11,643 nt of DNA, taken from positions 1 through 11,643 of the forward strand of contig JABYQS010000888.1 in assembly GCA_022592435.1 (NCBI GenBank), given 5' to 3'. The position numbers and the translations under genes are program-made. Source of the stretch: Cerioporus squamosus. Taxonomy: Eukaryota > Basidiomycota > Agaricomycetes > Polyporales > Polyporaceae. This document shows, in pieces, positions 1 through 8,683 of the stretch. The notes under the pieces were generated by a model. It did no database searches. It was not told where the DNA came from and saw only the letters and a list, made by a program, of their open reading frames with translations. Every line of letters starts with the position of its first letter. Position 1 is the stretch's first letter.

Positions 1-121
1 CGTTACGAGGGAGAAGAGCCGTCGGGGTTACAGTAGGAAAGATACCGGCTAGGTCGACGGGAATATTACTCTACGTATCGTGAGCAGAGATGGGGAAGAA
101 AAGTAGGCCATCACAGAACGC

Positions 122-153
122 GAGAGAAGGGAAAGGGGAGAAGAGGAGAAGGA
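122..153 (+). other. Polypurine tract in gene-free left edge
   Basis: A run of 32 consecutive purines (A/G only) is visible. The surrounding stretch 1-331 shows no ORF, splice signal or RNA gene that I can support. It lies downstream (3') of the minus-strand acidic-repeat gene and is probably intergenic. Confidence 0.5.
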
Positions 154-331
154 CAAATGGGACGATCAATCCATGCGCGCACCGAATGAAGGCGAACCTG
201 CCGGTCACTTCAACGTACTCGAGCACCGTGTATTCTTAGACATACAGGTTAACGTCTATTGAGAAACCACAGCAACATGCGTTGTCAGTAGCCGAAACTC
301 GCGATCGAGCACAGCTTGCGTGAACTCCACC

Positions 332-1456
332 CTACAGCGCGACATGACGCGAGCGCTTAACCCGGCTCTTCGATTCCGGAGAGTACAGGGCGGAGCCGGC
401 CGGGTCGTCGGATACATTCCGCTAAGTCGAGCAACATTAGAATAACATACACAGGATTTAGGGCTGGCACTCTTACCCCGCGGGCACGGCTGTTGTGCGC
501 GTGAAACAGTTTTCGACGCTTCACGGAACTAGGCTGCTCCTCATCGCCGAGGTGACCATGTCGACGTTTACATAGGGCAGACTCAGCGATCATCGTCCTA
601 TTCGGCTCGCGTGTTTGTAGAAATCTCGGGGGACGGAGGGAGCGTATCAACGAAAGTTGAGCATTCCTCTGCGAGAGCGTCTTGCAGAGTAGAGCCGCCA
701 CAGTCACGTCCGTCGAGTCCGACGGAGCTTGGGCCGGGCAAGTCCTGTACGTCACCAGAACTATCGGAATCGCTCTCGTACACGACGAAGCCCTGGCGAA
801 TAGCGCGTTCTTCCTCGGAGTCAGGTTCGGGCTCGACGGAGCTCTCGGAGTCGCTCTCGTACACGACGAAGCCCTGGCGGATGGCGCGTTCTTCCTCGGA
901 GTCAGGCTCGGGCTCGACGGAGCTCTCGGAGTCGCTCTCGTACACGACGAAGCCCTGGCGGATGGCGCGTTCTTCCTCGGAGTCAGGCTCGGGCTCGACG
1001 GAGCTCTCGGCATCGCTCTCGCACACGACGTAGTCCTGGCGGATGGCGCGTTCTTCCTCGGATCAGGCTCGGGCTCGACGGAGCTCTCGGAGTCGCTCTC
1101 GTACACGACGAAGCCCTGGCGGATGGCGCGTTCTTCCTCGGAGTCAGGCTCGGGCTCGACGGAGCTCTCAGCATCGCTTCGCACACGACGTCCTGGCGGA
1201 TGGCGCGTTCTTCTTGGAATCAGGCTCGGGCTCGACGGAGCTCTCGGATTCGCTCTCGTACACGACGAAGCCCTGGCGGATCGCGCGTTCTTCCTCGGAA
1301 TCAGGCTCGGGCTCGACGGAGCTCTCGGCATCGCTCTCGCACACGACGTAGCCTGGCGGATGGCGCGTTCTTCTTCGGAATCAGGCTGGGCTGACATCAT
1401 ATGAGTAGAGGAATCACATAGAGATCAGTGTGAGGACGTACCGTCCGAGACGTCAT
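332..1456 (-). pseudogene. Acidic 27-residue tandem-repeat protein gene with basic C-terminal tail, frame-disrupted
   Basis: I do not recognise the family. A start is proposed at 1456 (MTSRT), followed by a 56-bp intron 1386-1441 (donor GTACGT, CACTGATC-like branch site, acceptor CCCAG), which joins in frame to PDSEEERAIRQ. Eight repeat units follow, each with the pattern ESDSESSVEPEP...EEERAIRQ and an aromatic/valine end (GFVVY or DYVVC). After the repeats comes a D/E/S/P-rich segment to about 600. A basic segment with KRR and VKRRKL clusters (about 495-570) is then followed by a 55-bp intron 422-476 (GTAAGA, TTCTAAT, CTTAG) and a last exon ending RSRHVAL with a stop at 332. The basic clusters suggest a nuclear protein (inference). 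One-base deletions near 1350, 1213, 1178 and 1062, and a further frame change between about 600 and 651, interrupt the acidic frame. The last change could instead be a short intron. The copy could be a decayed gene, or the indels could be assembly errors. Confidence 0.5.
758..1395 (-). repeat. 81-bp tandem repeat, eight units
   Basis: Units start at about 758, 839, 920, 1001, 1081, 1162, 1238 and 1319 on the plus strand, each opening with gagctctcgg or a close variant. Lengths are 81, 81, 81, 80, 81, 76 and 81 bp, plus a degraded last unit. Two sub-types alternate: one carries gtacacgacgaagccctgg (units 1-3, 5, 7) and the other gcacacgacgtag (unit 8, units 4 and 6 as variants). The alternation suggests expansion partly by blocks of two units. 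The period is divisible by three and the unit lacks stops in most frames, so long ORFs appear on both strands. Only the minus acidic frame looks like the ancestral one. Confidence 0.95.
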
Positions 1457-1731
1457 TGAAGGCGTCCGGTGTTGGTTAGGAGACACTGTTGTAGCAGGAT
1501 ATTAATGCGATGACGAACGTAGTCGTAGTATGGGACGCACTGTGTGTTTGTATGTGCGCATCGATGCATCTTGTCACTACGATTGCCAAGAGATGGCGGG
1601 CGATGATGGCAGGGAATGCGTGAGGATACTGACCAGTACTGCTACCGGAAGGTAGTTGAGTACAAGTGACCCGCCAACCCGAGCAGGTCGGCCCGTAAAA
1701 CGGCTTCGGTTCAGCGATGACGTGCTTGAGG

Positions 1732-2093
1732 GCGGAACCTCGAGACCAGGACCTTAGCGAGTGGCACGAACGGTGGCGAGGGAGAAGATGGAGAGACGAG
1801 ATCGAGCTGCCATAGATGGCAGGCGGAGAGGAGAGTGGCCGGGAGGGATGCTTGCAATTGTCGCCGAGAAGGGAAGGAGTTCTGCATGGCTGGGACGCGA
1901 AGGCGACGGCCGCGGAACCTCGATGCCGGGGAACCGTTAGCGAGTGGCACGAATGGATGACGGGATGAGACGACGAGGGAGTTGGCGCGAGGGAGAAGAT
2001 GGAGAGACGAGATCGAGCTGCCATAGATGGCAGGCGGAGAGGAGAATGGAATCAAATCCGGATGCTTGCGATTGTCGCCGAGAAGAGAAAGGA
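1732..2093. repeat. Diverged tandem duplication of about 150-180 bp
   Basis: The stretch 1732-1880 is repeated at 1912-2093. Shared blocks include gcggaacctcga, ttagcgagtggcacgaa, the long exact block starting gcgagggagaagatggagag (1776 and 1987), and gcttgc(a/g)attgtcgccgagaag. The offset is 180 bp at the left end and 211 bp at the long block, so the second copy carries about 31 extra bases. No reading frame is kept consistently across both copies, so I see no gene here. Confidence 0.85.
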
Positions 2094-2217
2094 AGCCGAG
2101 GTTAGCAAGTCGTAGAGAGAGCAGACGGGCGAGTCCGACATGCATATGGGGCAGGTCGAAGTGCCACCGCATCTCGGCGGTCGGTCCGCCTGCCAGAAGC
2201 TGTGCGGCTTGTCAGCA

Positions 2218-2323
2218 AGGGGCGGGGCGGGGCGCGCGCCCGTCCGTGGCCCCGTACGTTGCTTGCGCTCCGCCATCCCGCCTGCGCAGCGCTCTTCTCC
2301 CCGTCCCCCGTCCCCCGTCCTCC
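2218..2323. other. G/C-rich patch with GGGGC runs and CCCCGTC 7-mers
   Basis: Three GGGGC runs occur at about 2219-2233. About 70 bases later a C-rich heptamer series (cccgtcccccgtcccccgtc) occupies 2299-2323. On the minus strand the latter reads as several G-runs separated by AC, which could form a G-quadruplex. No promoter or gene start can be tied to it. Confidence 0.5.
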
Positions 2324-2990
2324 GCCAGCCTACTTTCGTCGACACCGGCATCTGCATCTACTCTCGTCGGGATAGCAAGGCGTGCACATCGGCGGTGGCT
2401 TGCAGTCGCACGTCCCGGACGCATGCGGAGCTGCCGAGCACCGACCGCACCCGGGCCACTGGCAGCACCGCGAAGCACCTGCTACGCTTCAAGTGCTGCG
2501 TGGCGCTATGTCATCTGCGAGGTTAGTTGCCATACTCTTACGGCGGCGAGACATGGGCACTGATCATGACTCGTGCACGTGGCTCCCTCGACCTATGCTA
2601 TTGCTAGTAGCCGTGGTCAGAGCATCATCTTCGCCAGTCCATCGCTCGACCGCCGTCCTTCCAGCCTACCTAATCCCGCGCCGGCTTCCACGTTCCTCCC
2701 CGTTGCCATTGAACGGCGTGCAGATGGGCAGCTGCTTGCGACCGCACGACCCGGACGCATGCGGAATACCGAGCGCCCCCGGGCCAGCACCGCGCGCGAA
2801 GCACCTGCTACGCTTCGGGTGCCGCCCCGCCCCATGGATTCTACGAGGTTAGCTGCGATGCTCTCTCAGCGGCGAGACGCGGTCGCTGACTCGCGCACTG
2901 CTCAACCGTACATGGCTCCCCCGGCCTCCTTCTGAGTTTTGCGTCACTGTGAGTCACCTATATTTCTCTTCGTCTTTGCTATGGGCACTA
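2290..2990. repeat. Second diverged tandem duplication, about 336-bp offset
   Basis: About 2290-2640 and 2640-2990 are related at an offset of about 336 bp. Matching blocks are ccgtcctccgccagcctac with ccgtccttccagcctac, cccggacgcatgcgga in both (2414 and 2750), cgaagcacctgctacgcttc in both, ctgcgaggttagttgc with ctacgaggttagctgc, and tggctccc with later TC-rich sequence. Both copies can be read on the plus strand as AKHLLRF...LRG followed by a stop. The copies have otherwise diverged, and I cannot support a real gene in 2000-3169. Confidence 0.75.
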
Positions 2991-3169
2991 GCTATCTAGC
3001 GCATATGTATCATTGTTGAATCGTTATAACGTCTGTTCATCTACAGCTTACTCGATGTCCTTGGGCGGTTTGGCCGACAGCCCCTATTGACACGTGTGTA
3101 CGTATTATCGACCCAACAGCGCCGCAAATCATCATCTTGTCAACCCTTTGTCACAGATCCTCGCCCACC

Positions 3170-5438
3170 TCAAACTTGTGATGTTCGTCGCCCGGGACAA
3201 TGCTGTCGATGTATCTCCTGCCAGTGGGGCCTTTGACACTTGGTGTCACAGTACCTGGGAGTATACGGATGAGGGTCCTTGTAAGTTGCATATCAATGTC
3301 TCGACTTGCCTTGCGTTCCCACAGCCTTTGCATCTCTTGAGGGCTGCACTTAGTGCCCCGCAAGCCGAGCATCGTTGCATCCCCAGATATCCATCTGGCA
3401 GGGGGACGTCCCCCGTTGCAGGAGTGAAGGTTCGGTGGTCAATATCGTCACATGGGCACAGGGTCCGCGCATGGAGATCATCGCACGATCTGATGAGTGA
3501 TCTCCATTCGTGTAGACTCCGTTCGTGGTAGTCGAGGATGTGACTCCGTGCTTGATGTAGTCTCGTCTTGTTAAGAGAGTAACCGAAGAATGTCATCACG
3601 GCCATAGTCATGTCAATCTCGCGGCAAATAGGCTGCGGACCACGAGTCAGTACTGGTGATATGGTATGGATGGCTCACTTGCCTCGATTTCTGTGAGATT
3701 GTCGCTGAGTTCCGGACCTCGTAGAACAAACGTGAGAAGCAAGCTCCAACCGAGCATAGTTAGACGTAAGTGAGCATCTGGGGCCGCCTCGGTGAGAAAT
3801 GTCTTCGCATTTTCCCATGCAGTATGGAGAAGTGCGACGCCCATGTCTCGCGATTGTATATCGTCTTCATCCGCTGTCAAGATCTGCTCGAAACCTTGCC
3901 ATACTCCGAAGTCTACCGCACGCCATAGCATTTGTTTGCGCAAGAAGGGTGTCACTTCGGGGCATTGTAGTCCCCGTGTGGCTGCTTCGAAGCCTTCGGC
4001 CGTGTCCCCGCACAGACTGACCATATAGTGTGCATACACATGGGTCGGATCCCGAGCAATAGTCTCCTTGGCGAGGGCCACTGCTTCCTCCGCGCGATCA
4101 CGTAGCATGAAGAACTTCATGTCTAGTATATCCGCGGCATCTCGATCAGCTCGTGCACCACTGCGCCGTAGCACTTTGGCACATTCTGGAAGAGCGTCGG
4201 ACCAGCGTGAAAAGGGTAGTCCCCGTCCACCAAGTTGGTTTCCGCTTCGCTGTAGTTGTTGCCAGTTCCCTTCAACGACGGCTGGAGACCGCTTCACTAT
4301 GTCTGCAATTGACCGTCCAAGCGAAGCCAAGTCTTGGTCACGGGCGGCCTTAGACATGGCTTCGACGTACTCCGCTGACGAGCCGTAGAGAGTCGAACTC
4401 TCTGATTGCTCGAGCCAGCGTGAGTAAACCTGTGGAGGCATGTCACCCAAAAATTGAGGTACCGGGCCCGGGTGTTCTAGCGATAATGCGAGGCGTCCCA
4501 GGTCAACGTCACATTGGTCTGCGTCGGATTCGGTTCGGTAGAGGGTAAGAATTGCCTCTGTCGCAGCCGTTCGAGTGTGGACGTCCTGCACCCGTAGCAA
4601 TGCGACCAGGAGTGCGTTGAGCGAGGCGTCGTCCTTGCACTGTTCTGGGGCATACTGCACCGGCGTTATCAGGGACATGAGAGCGTGGGTGAGCAAGGAC
4701 CTAGATGTGTAGGGCCTGTGTAGGATGAGTTTCATGGTGTCCATCATCTCGTTCACGCCCATCTCGTGCAGACGATCATCGAGACCATCCTGAGCCCTGG
4801 ACAACAGATAACGGGCCGAATGAGCCATCACGACCACTCCCATCTCGGTAACATTAGGATCGTGGAGGCGGTCTCGGAGCATCCGGGAAATACGGCTGCT
4901 CCGCAGTGCTATGTTCTCCAGCACGACACCTTGGGTCCGACAAGCGTCGTGTGTGAAGACGAGGAGCATCTGCAGTCCGGTGCCCCGTGTGAGCTCAAAG
5001 TCCAAGAGGTCGATGATTTGATCTATGAGCCCTAGTATGTCATGTACAAATGTGAGAAGCCGTTGCGGAGAATCATGGTCAATGAGAATCACCCCGCTCA
5101 AACAGTTTCTCCTTGAGGATAGCATCCGCGCACATCTTGATAAGGATGCTCGCTACACCGGCCAGTAGGTGCGGGTTGTTTCTCGTTTTTCCTAGTCGAT
5201 GGAAGGAATACAGCTTCCTGTGTAACTGATCGATCTTTGAGTAGGCTTTCCTGAGTCCATGGCGGGTAGACAGATCTGTGAGCTCGGGTTTTAGCCTTCA
5301 AGGCACGGCCGTTATATATTTACTCATCTACTAACCTGGTATGTTGATGTGGCTTGTCAAGAATGGCACTATGCTGCCCCGTCTGGTCGCACGGTCGAGG
5401 TCAGACAAGAGTGACTCGGGGAGAGGGCGTGACGGCAT
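3170..5438 (-). CDS. MYND-type zinc finger protein with helical-repeat body (five exons)
   Basis: Exons are 5438-5336, 5275-5093, 5031-3683, 3632-3310 and 3254-3170, which join without a stop to 680 residues. The start MPSRPLPESLL lies 47-54 bases after a TATA box. Residues 1 to about 330 are helix-rich (armadillo-like in look), for example LLAGVASILIKMCADAIL. Around 395-445 there is a TPR-like helix pair (RAEEAVALAKETIARDPTHV). The C-terminus holds a complete MYND finger with ligands C633, C636, C646, C649, C655, C659, H668 and C672, including YC, CQ and HW signature residues. MYND domains normally bind proline-containing peptides of partner proteins. No SET or other enzyme domain is visible, so the partner and role are unknown. 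Introns 1 and 2 are GT-AG (60 and 61 bp); introns 3 and 4 use GC donors (50 and 55 bp). The finger is whole only if intron 4 is removed. Confidence 0.87.
3255..3309 (-). other. GC-AG intron 4 of the MYND gene, inside the zinc finger
   Basis: The donor reads AG|GCAAGT and the acceptor is TCCCAG; an ACTTAC branch-like site lies between. The intron is 55 bp and splits codon R653. Removing it joins ...CKGCGNA to YCDTKCQRPHW and completes the MYND ligands. The nearest GT donor alternative leads to a stop. Confidence 0.85.
3633..3682 (-). other. GC-AG intron 3 of the MYND gene
   Basis: The donor reads GAG|GCAAGT, the branch site is TACTGACTC and the acceptor is CCGCAG. The intron is 50 bp, phase 0, and joins NLTEIE to PICREID. 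The overlapping GT donor (GTGAGC, four bases downstream) puts the next exon out of frame and into a stop, so the GC donor is favoured. Confidence 0.82.
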
Positions 5439-5484
5439 CTGACAGAAGACGTTGGACGGTTGTGTGAGATCGTACAGACCCGCG

Positions 5485-5492
5485 CTTATATA
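5485..5492 (-). promoter_or_regulatory. TATA box of the MYND gene
   Basis: TATATAAG on the minus strand lies about 50 bases upstream of the proposed ATG at 5438, in the gap of roughly 190 bp after the RING gene stop. Position and sequence fit a fungal core promoter. Confidence 0.65.
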
Positions 5493-5625
5493 TCATGTGC
5501 AGGCGGATCGGTAAGCAGATACACGAGAAGAATTCATTGAATAGTAGTACAATCGAGATGCTATTGGGGTGATGTATTGCTCGAGATGGCATCTCCAACC
5601 GCTATGCGACGCGAGATGGTTACAG

Positions 5626-6601
5626 CTAAGACTCATTCGCATCATCACCTTCCTCTTGTAGCGATAGCTCATTCCTCTCCCTTTCTAATTGCGCAAGACG
5701 TCGACGGCATGTCGAGTTCGTATATTGCACATACACAGCAAGGCGTTCCGCACGAAGGACTCTGAGATTCCAACGGCTAAAGTCGGAAGAGATGGCTTGG
5801 TTCTCTTGCATAGCTCGGCAGCCTTCCAATATAGCAGTACACATGTGTTCGAGCTTGGCTCAAAAAGTCGTAAGCGGCAAGTTCTGCGTGTAAGGCAATA
5901 TTACCTCTGGTGGGATGGCGTGATTGGGTTCCGCATGCCCCATGAACCGTACAACTCTGTGGAGAAGGCTGAGTCTCGGTTAGGAAGAAACACAGGATGA
6001 CGTTGACTCTCCTTCTCGCAATCTCATCGCAAATCTCGGGGGTGAGGACTGTCGTTCGTTGAATAAGGCGTAGAAGGTCGGCCAATGTGGAGCGTGCCTG
6101 TGCGCTCAGACCAGGCTCACTGCGGCTATCCGACCTCGCTTTGATCTGAATCGAGGAGATGATCGTAGTTCTACAAAGTGGACAAGTTGATGCCGAGAGC
6201 CGGTGTGCCGCAAGGCATACCGAGCAGAAGAGGTGACCTGTTGGTACAAAATATTCGACACAGTCGAGCTAGAAATGGCCCTCGAACAACGCACCACACT
6301 GAAGTGCAACGAAGGGATTAGCTAGAGTAGTCTGAAGTAACTGGTAGCATATAGGGCAGCACACAGGACCCTCCGGAGCCGCGCGGGATTCGGATAACCT
6401 CGCTGTTTGCGAGGGCGATTCTACTTCAACGCCGAGGATCAATAGCTTGAAACGCGAACGAAGAGAGCAATGCGCAAGTCAACGGATTGCCGTGTGGACG
6501 GCATCCAAGAATCTGCGTAGATATTGATGTCGATGGCAGGGGCCATGTCCATCTGAGAAGTAGGGGCTCCGGAGGATGATGCCCTCACCGGTAGCTGGCA
6601 T
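5626..6601 (-). CDS. RING-HC finger protein, probable E3 ubiquitin ligase
   Basis: The start at 6601 (MPATGEGIILRS) follows a TATA box by about 60 bases. Exon 1 is 6601-6484, intron 1 is 6421-6483 (GTTGAC...GTAG, 63 bp), exon 2 is 6420-6295 and intron 2 is 6238-6294 (GTGCGT...CAACAG, 57 bp). Exon 3 opens at 6237. Joining them gives a complete C3HC4 RING with C61, C64, C81, H83, C86, C89, C100 and C103; intron 2 splits the CGH core. RING-HC domains recruit E2 enzymes for ubiquitin transfer (known for the family). After the RING come helices (LADLLRLIQRTTVLTPEICD). The C-terminal part, rich in R/E/L and coiled-coil-like, ends LQEEGDDANES with the stop at 5626. The path between about 6005 and 5845 is unresolved. 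It needs either introns (a GAGGTAATA donor at 5904) or a 1-bp frame break near 5850, where LAAYDFLSQARTH abuts MCTAILEGCRAM in another frame. Confidence 0.72.
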
Positions 6602-6662
6602 GATCACTTGGTACTACGGGCCTCACCCGCGCGAACGCTGACCGAAGAGTCGGACTCACATG

Positions 6663-6670
6663 TATTTATA
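6663..6670 (-). promoter_or_regulatory. TATA box of the RING gene
   Basis: TATAAATA on the minus strand, inside a short near-palindrome (tgtatttatacat), lies about 62 bases upstream of the ATG at 6601. Distance and sequence fit a core promoter. The divergent plus-strand gene starts within about 200 bases on the other side, so the region may serve both. Confidence 0.6.
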
Positions 6671-6856
6671 CATAACTTGCCGTGCGATTCTGGAGCTGCG
6701 TAAGTCAAGTTACATTGGCCAGATAGGTAGGAGGAATAATATCGTGGAGGCGATGCAACTCGGACGGCGCTACTCATCCTAGACCTTCCAAATTAAGAAA
6801 CTCGAGCTGTGTGATCATAAACCATATTATCTCCCCTGAGCTTCCTGATACGGCAG

Positions 6857-8275
6857 GACCGTCCCTACGGTAACTTCGATCGATGACAGACACGCGTATC
6901 CATATGCGGACCTCACCGAGTACTTACCACTACTGGCGTGCCACTCCGGATTCTTGGGTGCACTCATTGTCGCGAACATGCTAGCTCTTGATGATTTCAA
7001 CGGTTAGTTTGTGTCAGAGACACGGCAAGATGCGGGTCAATGAAGTATTTAAGTGTCACCGGACTCGTTGACTCCAGACAGCTCCACCGTCGACTCTGCA
7101 ACGCCTTCGAGTCTCACCCGGCGGCCCCTCCTGGCCGACTTCCAGATCAACTCAACAATGGTGAGAGAAATTTGTTTGTCCTATTCGATGACTTATCTTG
7201 ACTTTCCAGGTTCTCCCGACTTCCGAGCCTACATCCCGACAAGTTTGGCGAGATGGGGATCTCCATGAAGTCCGTTCCTCTGTCGCACAAGTGGATCTCA
7301 ATCCGTTGTCCACGAGGACGTTTCCCGCGTCGGTGAGTACGTCTAGCTATGCTGCGTGGTTGGGTAACTCACTCCGGCATCTATCACCGCGGCAGCCATT
7401 TTCTCGAGCTCATTGCTATTGCCAATCATCGACCCGCGTTGCTACCCCCTTCGTGACTGCAGCTCATGACGGGTCTTCCCGTCCATCGGCTGGTGCCTCT
7501 GCAGAACCCCACCCATCCTTCATGTCTCACAGCCTGTCAACCATCACTATGAGGGATGATACGACTTCGAACTTCAGGGCTCTCCGATCAGCCTGCCAGC
7601 CAATGTCTCCTGAGGATCGGGATGATGTCGGGTAGGTATCTAATCGATATTTGCATGCCCGTACCGAGTACTCAATCCGATGTGTTTAGCGATCTGTCCG
7701 AGCATTCATCCGGAGTCGCGCTAAACGGTCCCTCACCAAAGGTTCCGATTCAGCTTCCTTGTGTGCAGGAGAGGTTTGTCATATCTTCTGTTTCCTCGTT
7801 CGTAAGTACACCGAATCATCGTTACTGCCGAACATTCTCACGAAGAACTGCGAAACCTAGATCTCCGACGATGTTCAGCCTCAGAGCGGAACATGTGCCG
7901 AAGCCCTTTACTTCGCGAACATCCTCATCGAGTTGAGCAAAGCGAGCGCGAGACCCCATATGCATCCGGTCACTCCCCCGACAGCCACAAACCAACACCT
8001 CCTGTCGCGTCGTCGCCGGTATACCGATGTACGCCATCATAGCATCGTATCTATCAGAAGGTAAGTAGTCGTTTCTCTAGCCGCTAGCGGGTACGGTCGC
8101 AGTTCTGATGTGACCACAACAAAGGAGCCAACGAATTCGTGATCGGCAAGCTGTAGTTATCACATCCCGAGCCCCGAGGAGGTTAGTTCACTTCAGGATG
8201 AGAACCTCGAAAAACTGGTCACTGACTATCATTGGTAGGAGTGAGAGACTCCTGACGAGGAGGCAGCACCTCTAG
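6857..8275 (+). CDS. Spliced hypothetical protein, Ser/Thr/Pro-rich, 5' end incomplete
   Basis: I do not recognise it. A consistent frame passes through exons 6857-7002, 7078-7160, 7210-7332, 7396-7631, 7690-7801 and 7861-8060, with introns of 75, 49, 63, 58 and 59 bp (donors GTTAGT, GTGAGA, GTGAGT, GTAGGT, GTAAGT; acceptors all YAG). The first visible exon encodes a tyrosine- and leucine-rich part (YADLTEYLPLLACHSGFLG, then ALIVANMLALDDF). The middle is S/T/P-rich and probably disordered. A late segment (AEALYFANILIELSKA) looks helical, and the end is arginine-rich (RRRRY). After 8060 the donor GTAAGT leads either to a stop at 8142 or, via an AAG acceptor and a textbook intron 8182-8238 (GTTAGT, CACTGAC, GGTAG), to a stop at 8275. 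The first exon starts at an acceptor (GGCAG), and the true ATG, somewhere in 6670-6850, was not found. It is divergent from the RING gene. Confidence 0.5.
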
Positions 8276-8436
8276 TATCCAAGTCGTGCCCTTTCAGGGG
8301 CGGGACCAGGAAGCATGTCCAGTATATCTAATTATATGTCTTATTCCGCTTCCTCTCATACGGATCAAGATGTTTACGATGAATCCGTCGGTGTCTTGGA
8401 GGTTTTAGACCGCAACAATGCCGGCCGTTAAAAATC

Positions 8437-8444
8437 TATATATA
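8437..8444 (+). promoter_or_regulatory. TATATATA motif
   Basis: TATATATA stands in the gap between the two plus-strand coding segments. It could be a TATA box for the segment beginning in the 8600s, but the motif is palindromic and no start codon can be tied to it. The gap 8276-8430 holds nothing else I can support. Confidence 0.3.
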
Positions 8445-8683
8445 CTTAACGTCGCGCTCCTCCTCGAGCCATCAGACTGTCTCTGGTTCGCAGGCTCGGA
8501 TTGTGGGTTACCCAAGTGCAGACCACACCAGAGCTATCATGATAAGGCGATGATGACTGCCGTAGGGTGCCATATGAGAATGAGGGAGGTCAACGATGAT
8601 GCGCAGTGACCCGGGCCCAACTCCACTGATTCCCCGTCTCCTCTCCCGCCCGCCTCGCAAGCTTCTCTGCCGTTGTTCAACAG

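Noticed and set aside
682..1404. Long plus-strand ORF of 240 codons over the 81-bp repeats
   Set aside because: It is the antisense of a stop-poor repeat whose period is a multiple of three. It lacks splice or promoter support, and its composition is explained by the minus-strand repeat.
1476..2172. Minus-strand ORFs of 182 and 153 codons
   Set aside because: They lie over the tandem duplication, read the two copies in different frames and resemble no protein; duplication rather than coding explains the similarity.
2027..2935. Series of plus-strand ORFs of 120-178 codons
   Set aside because: GC-rich sequence with few stops; frames are not kept between the two duplicate copies, and translations are Arg/Pro/Ser-rich without domains.
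3090..3097. ACACGTGT palindrome downstream of the MYND gene
   Set aside because: A single E-box-like 8-mer in the 3' intergenic region is expected by chance and cannot be tied to a promoter.
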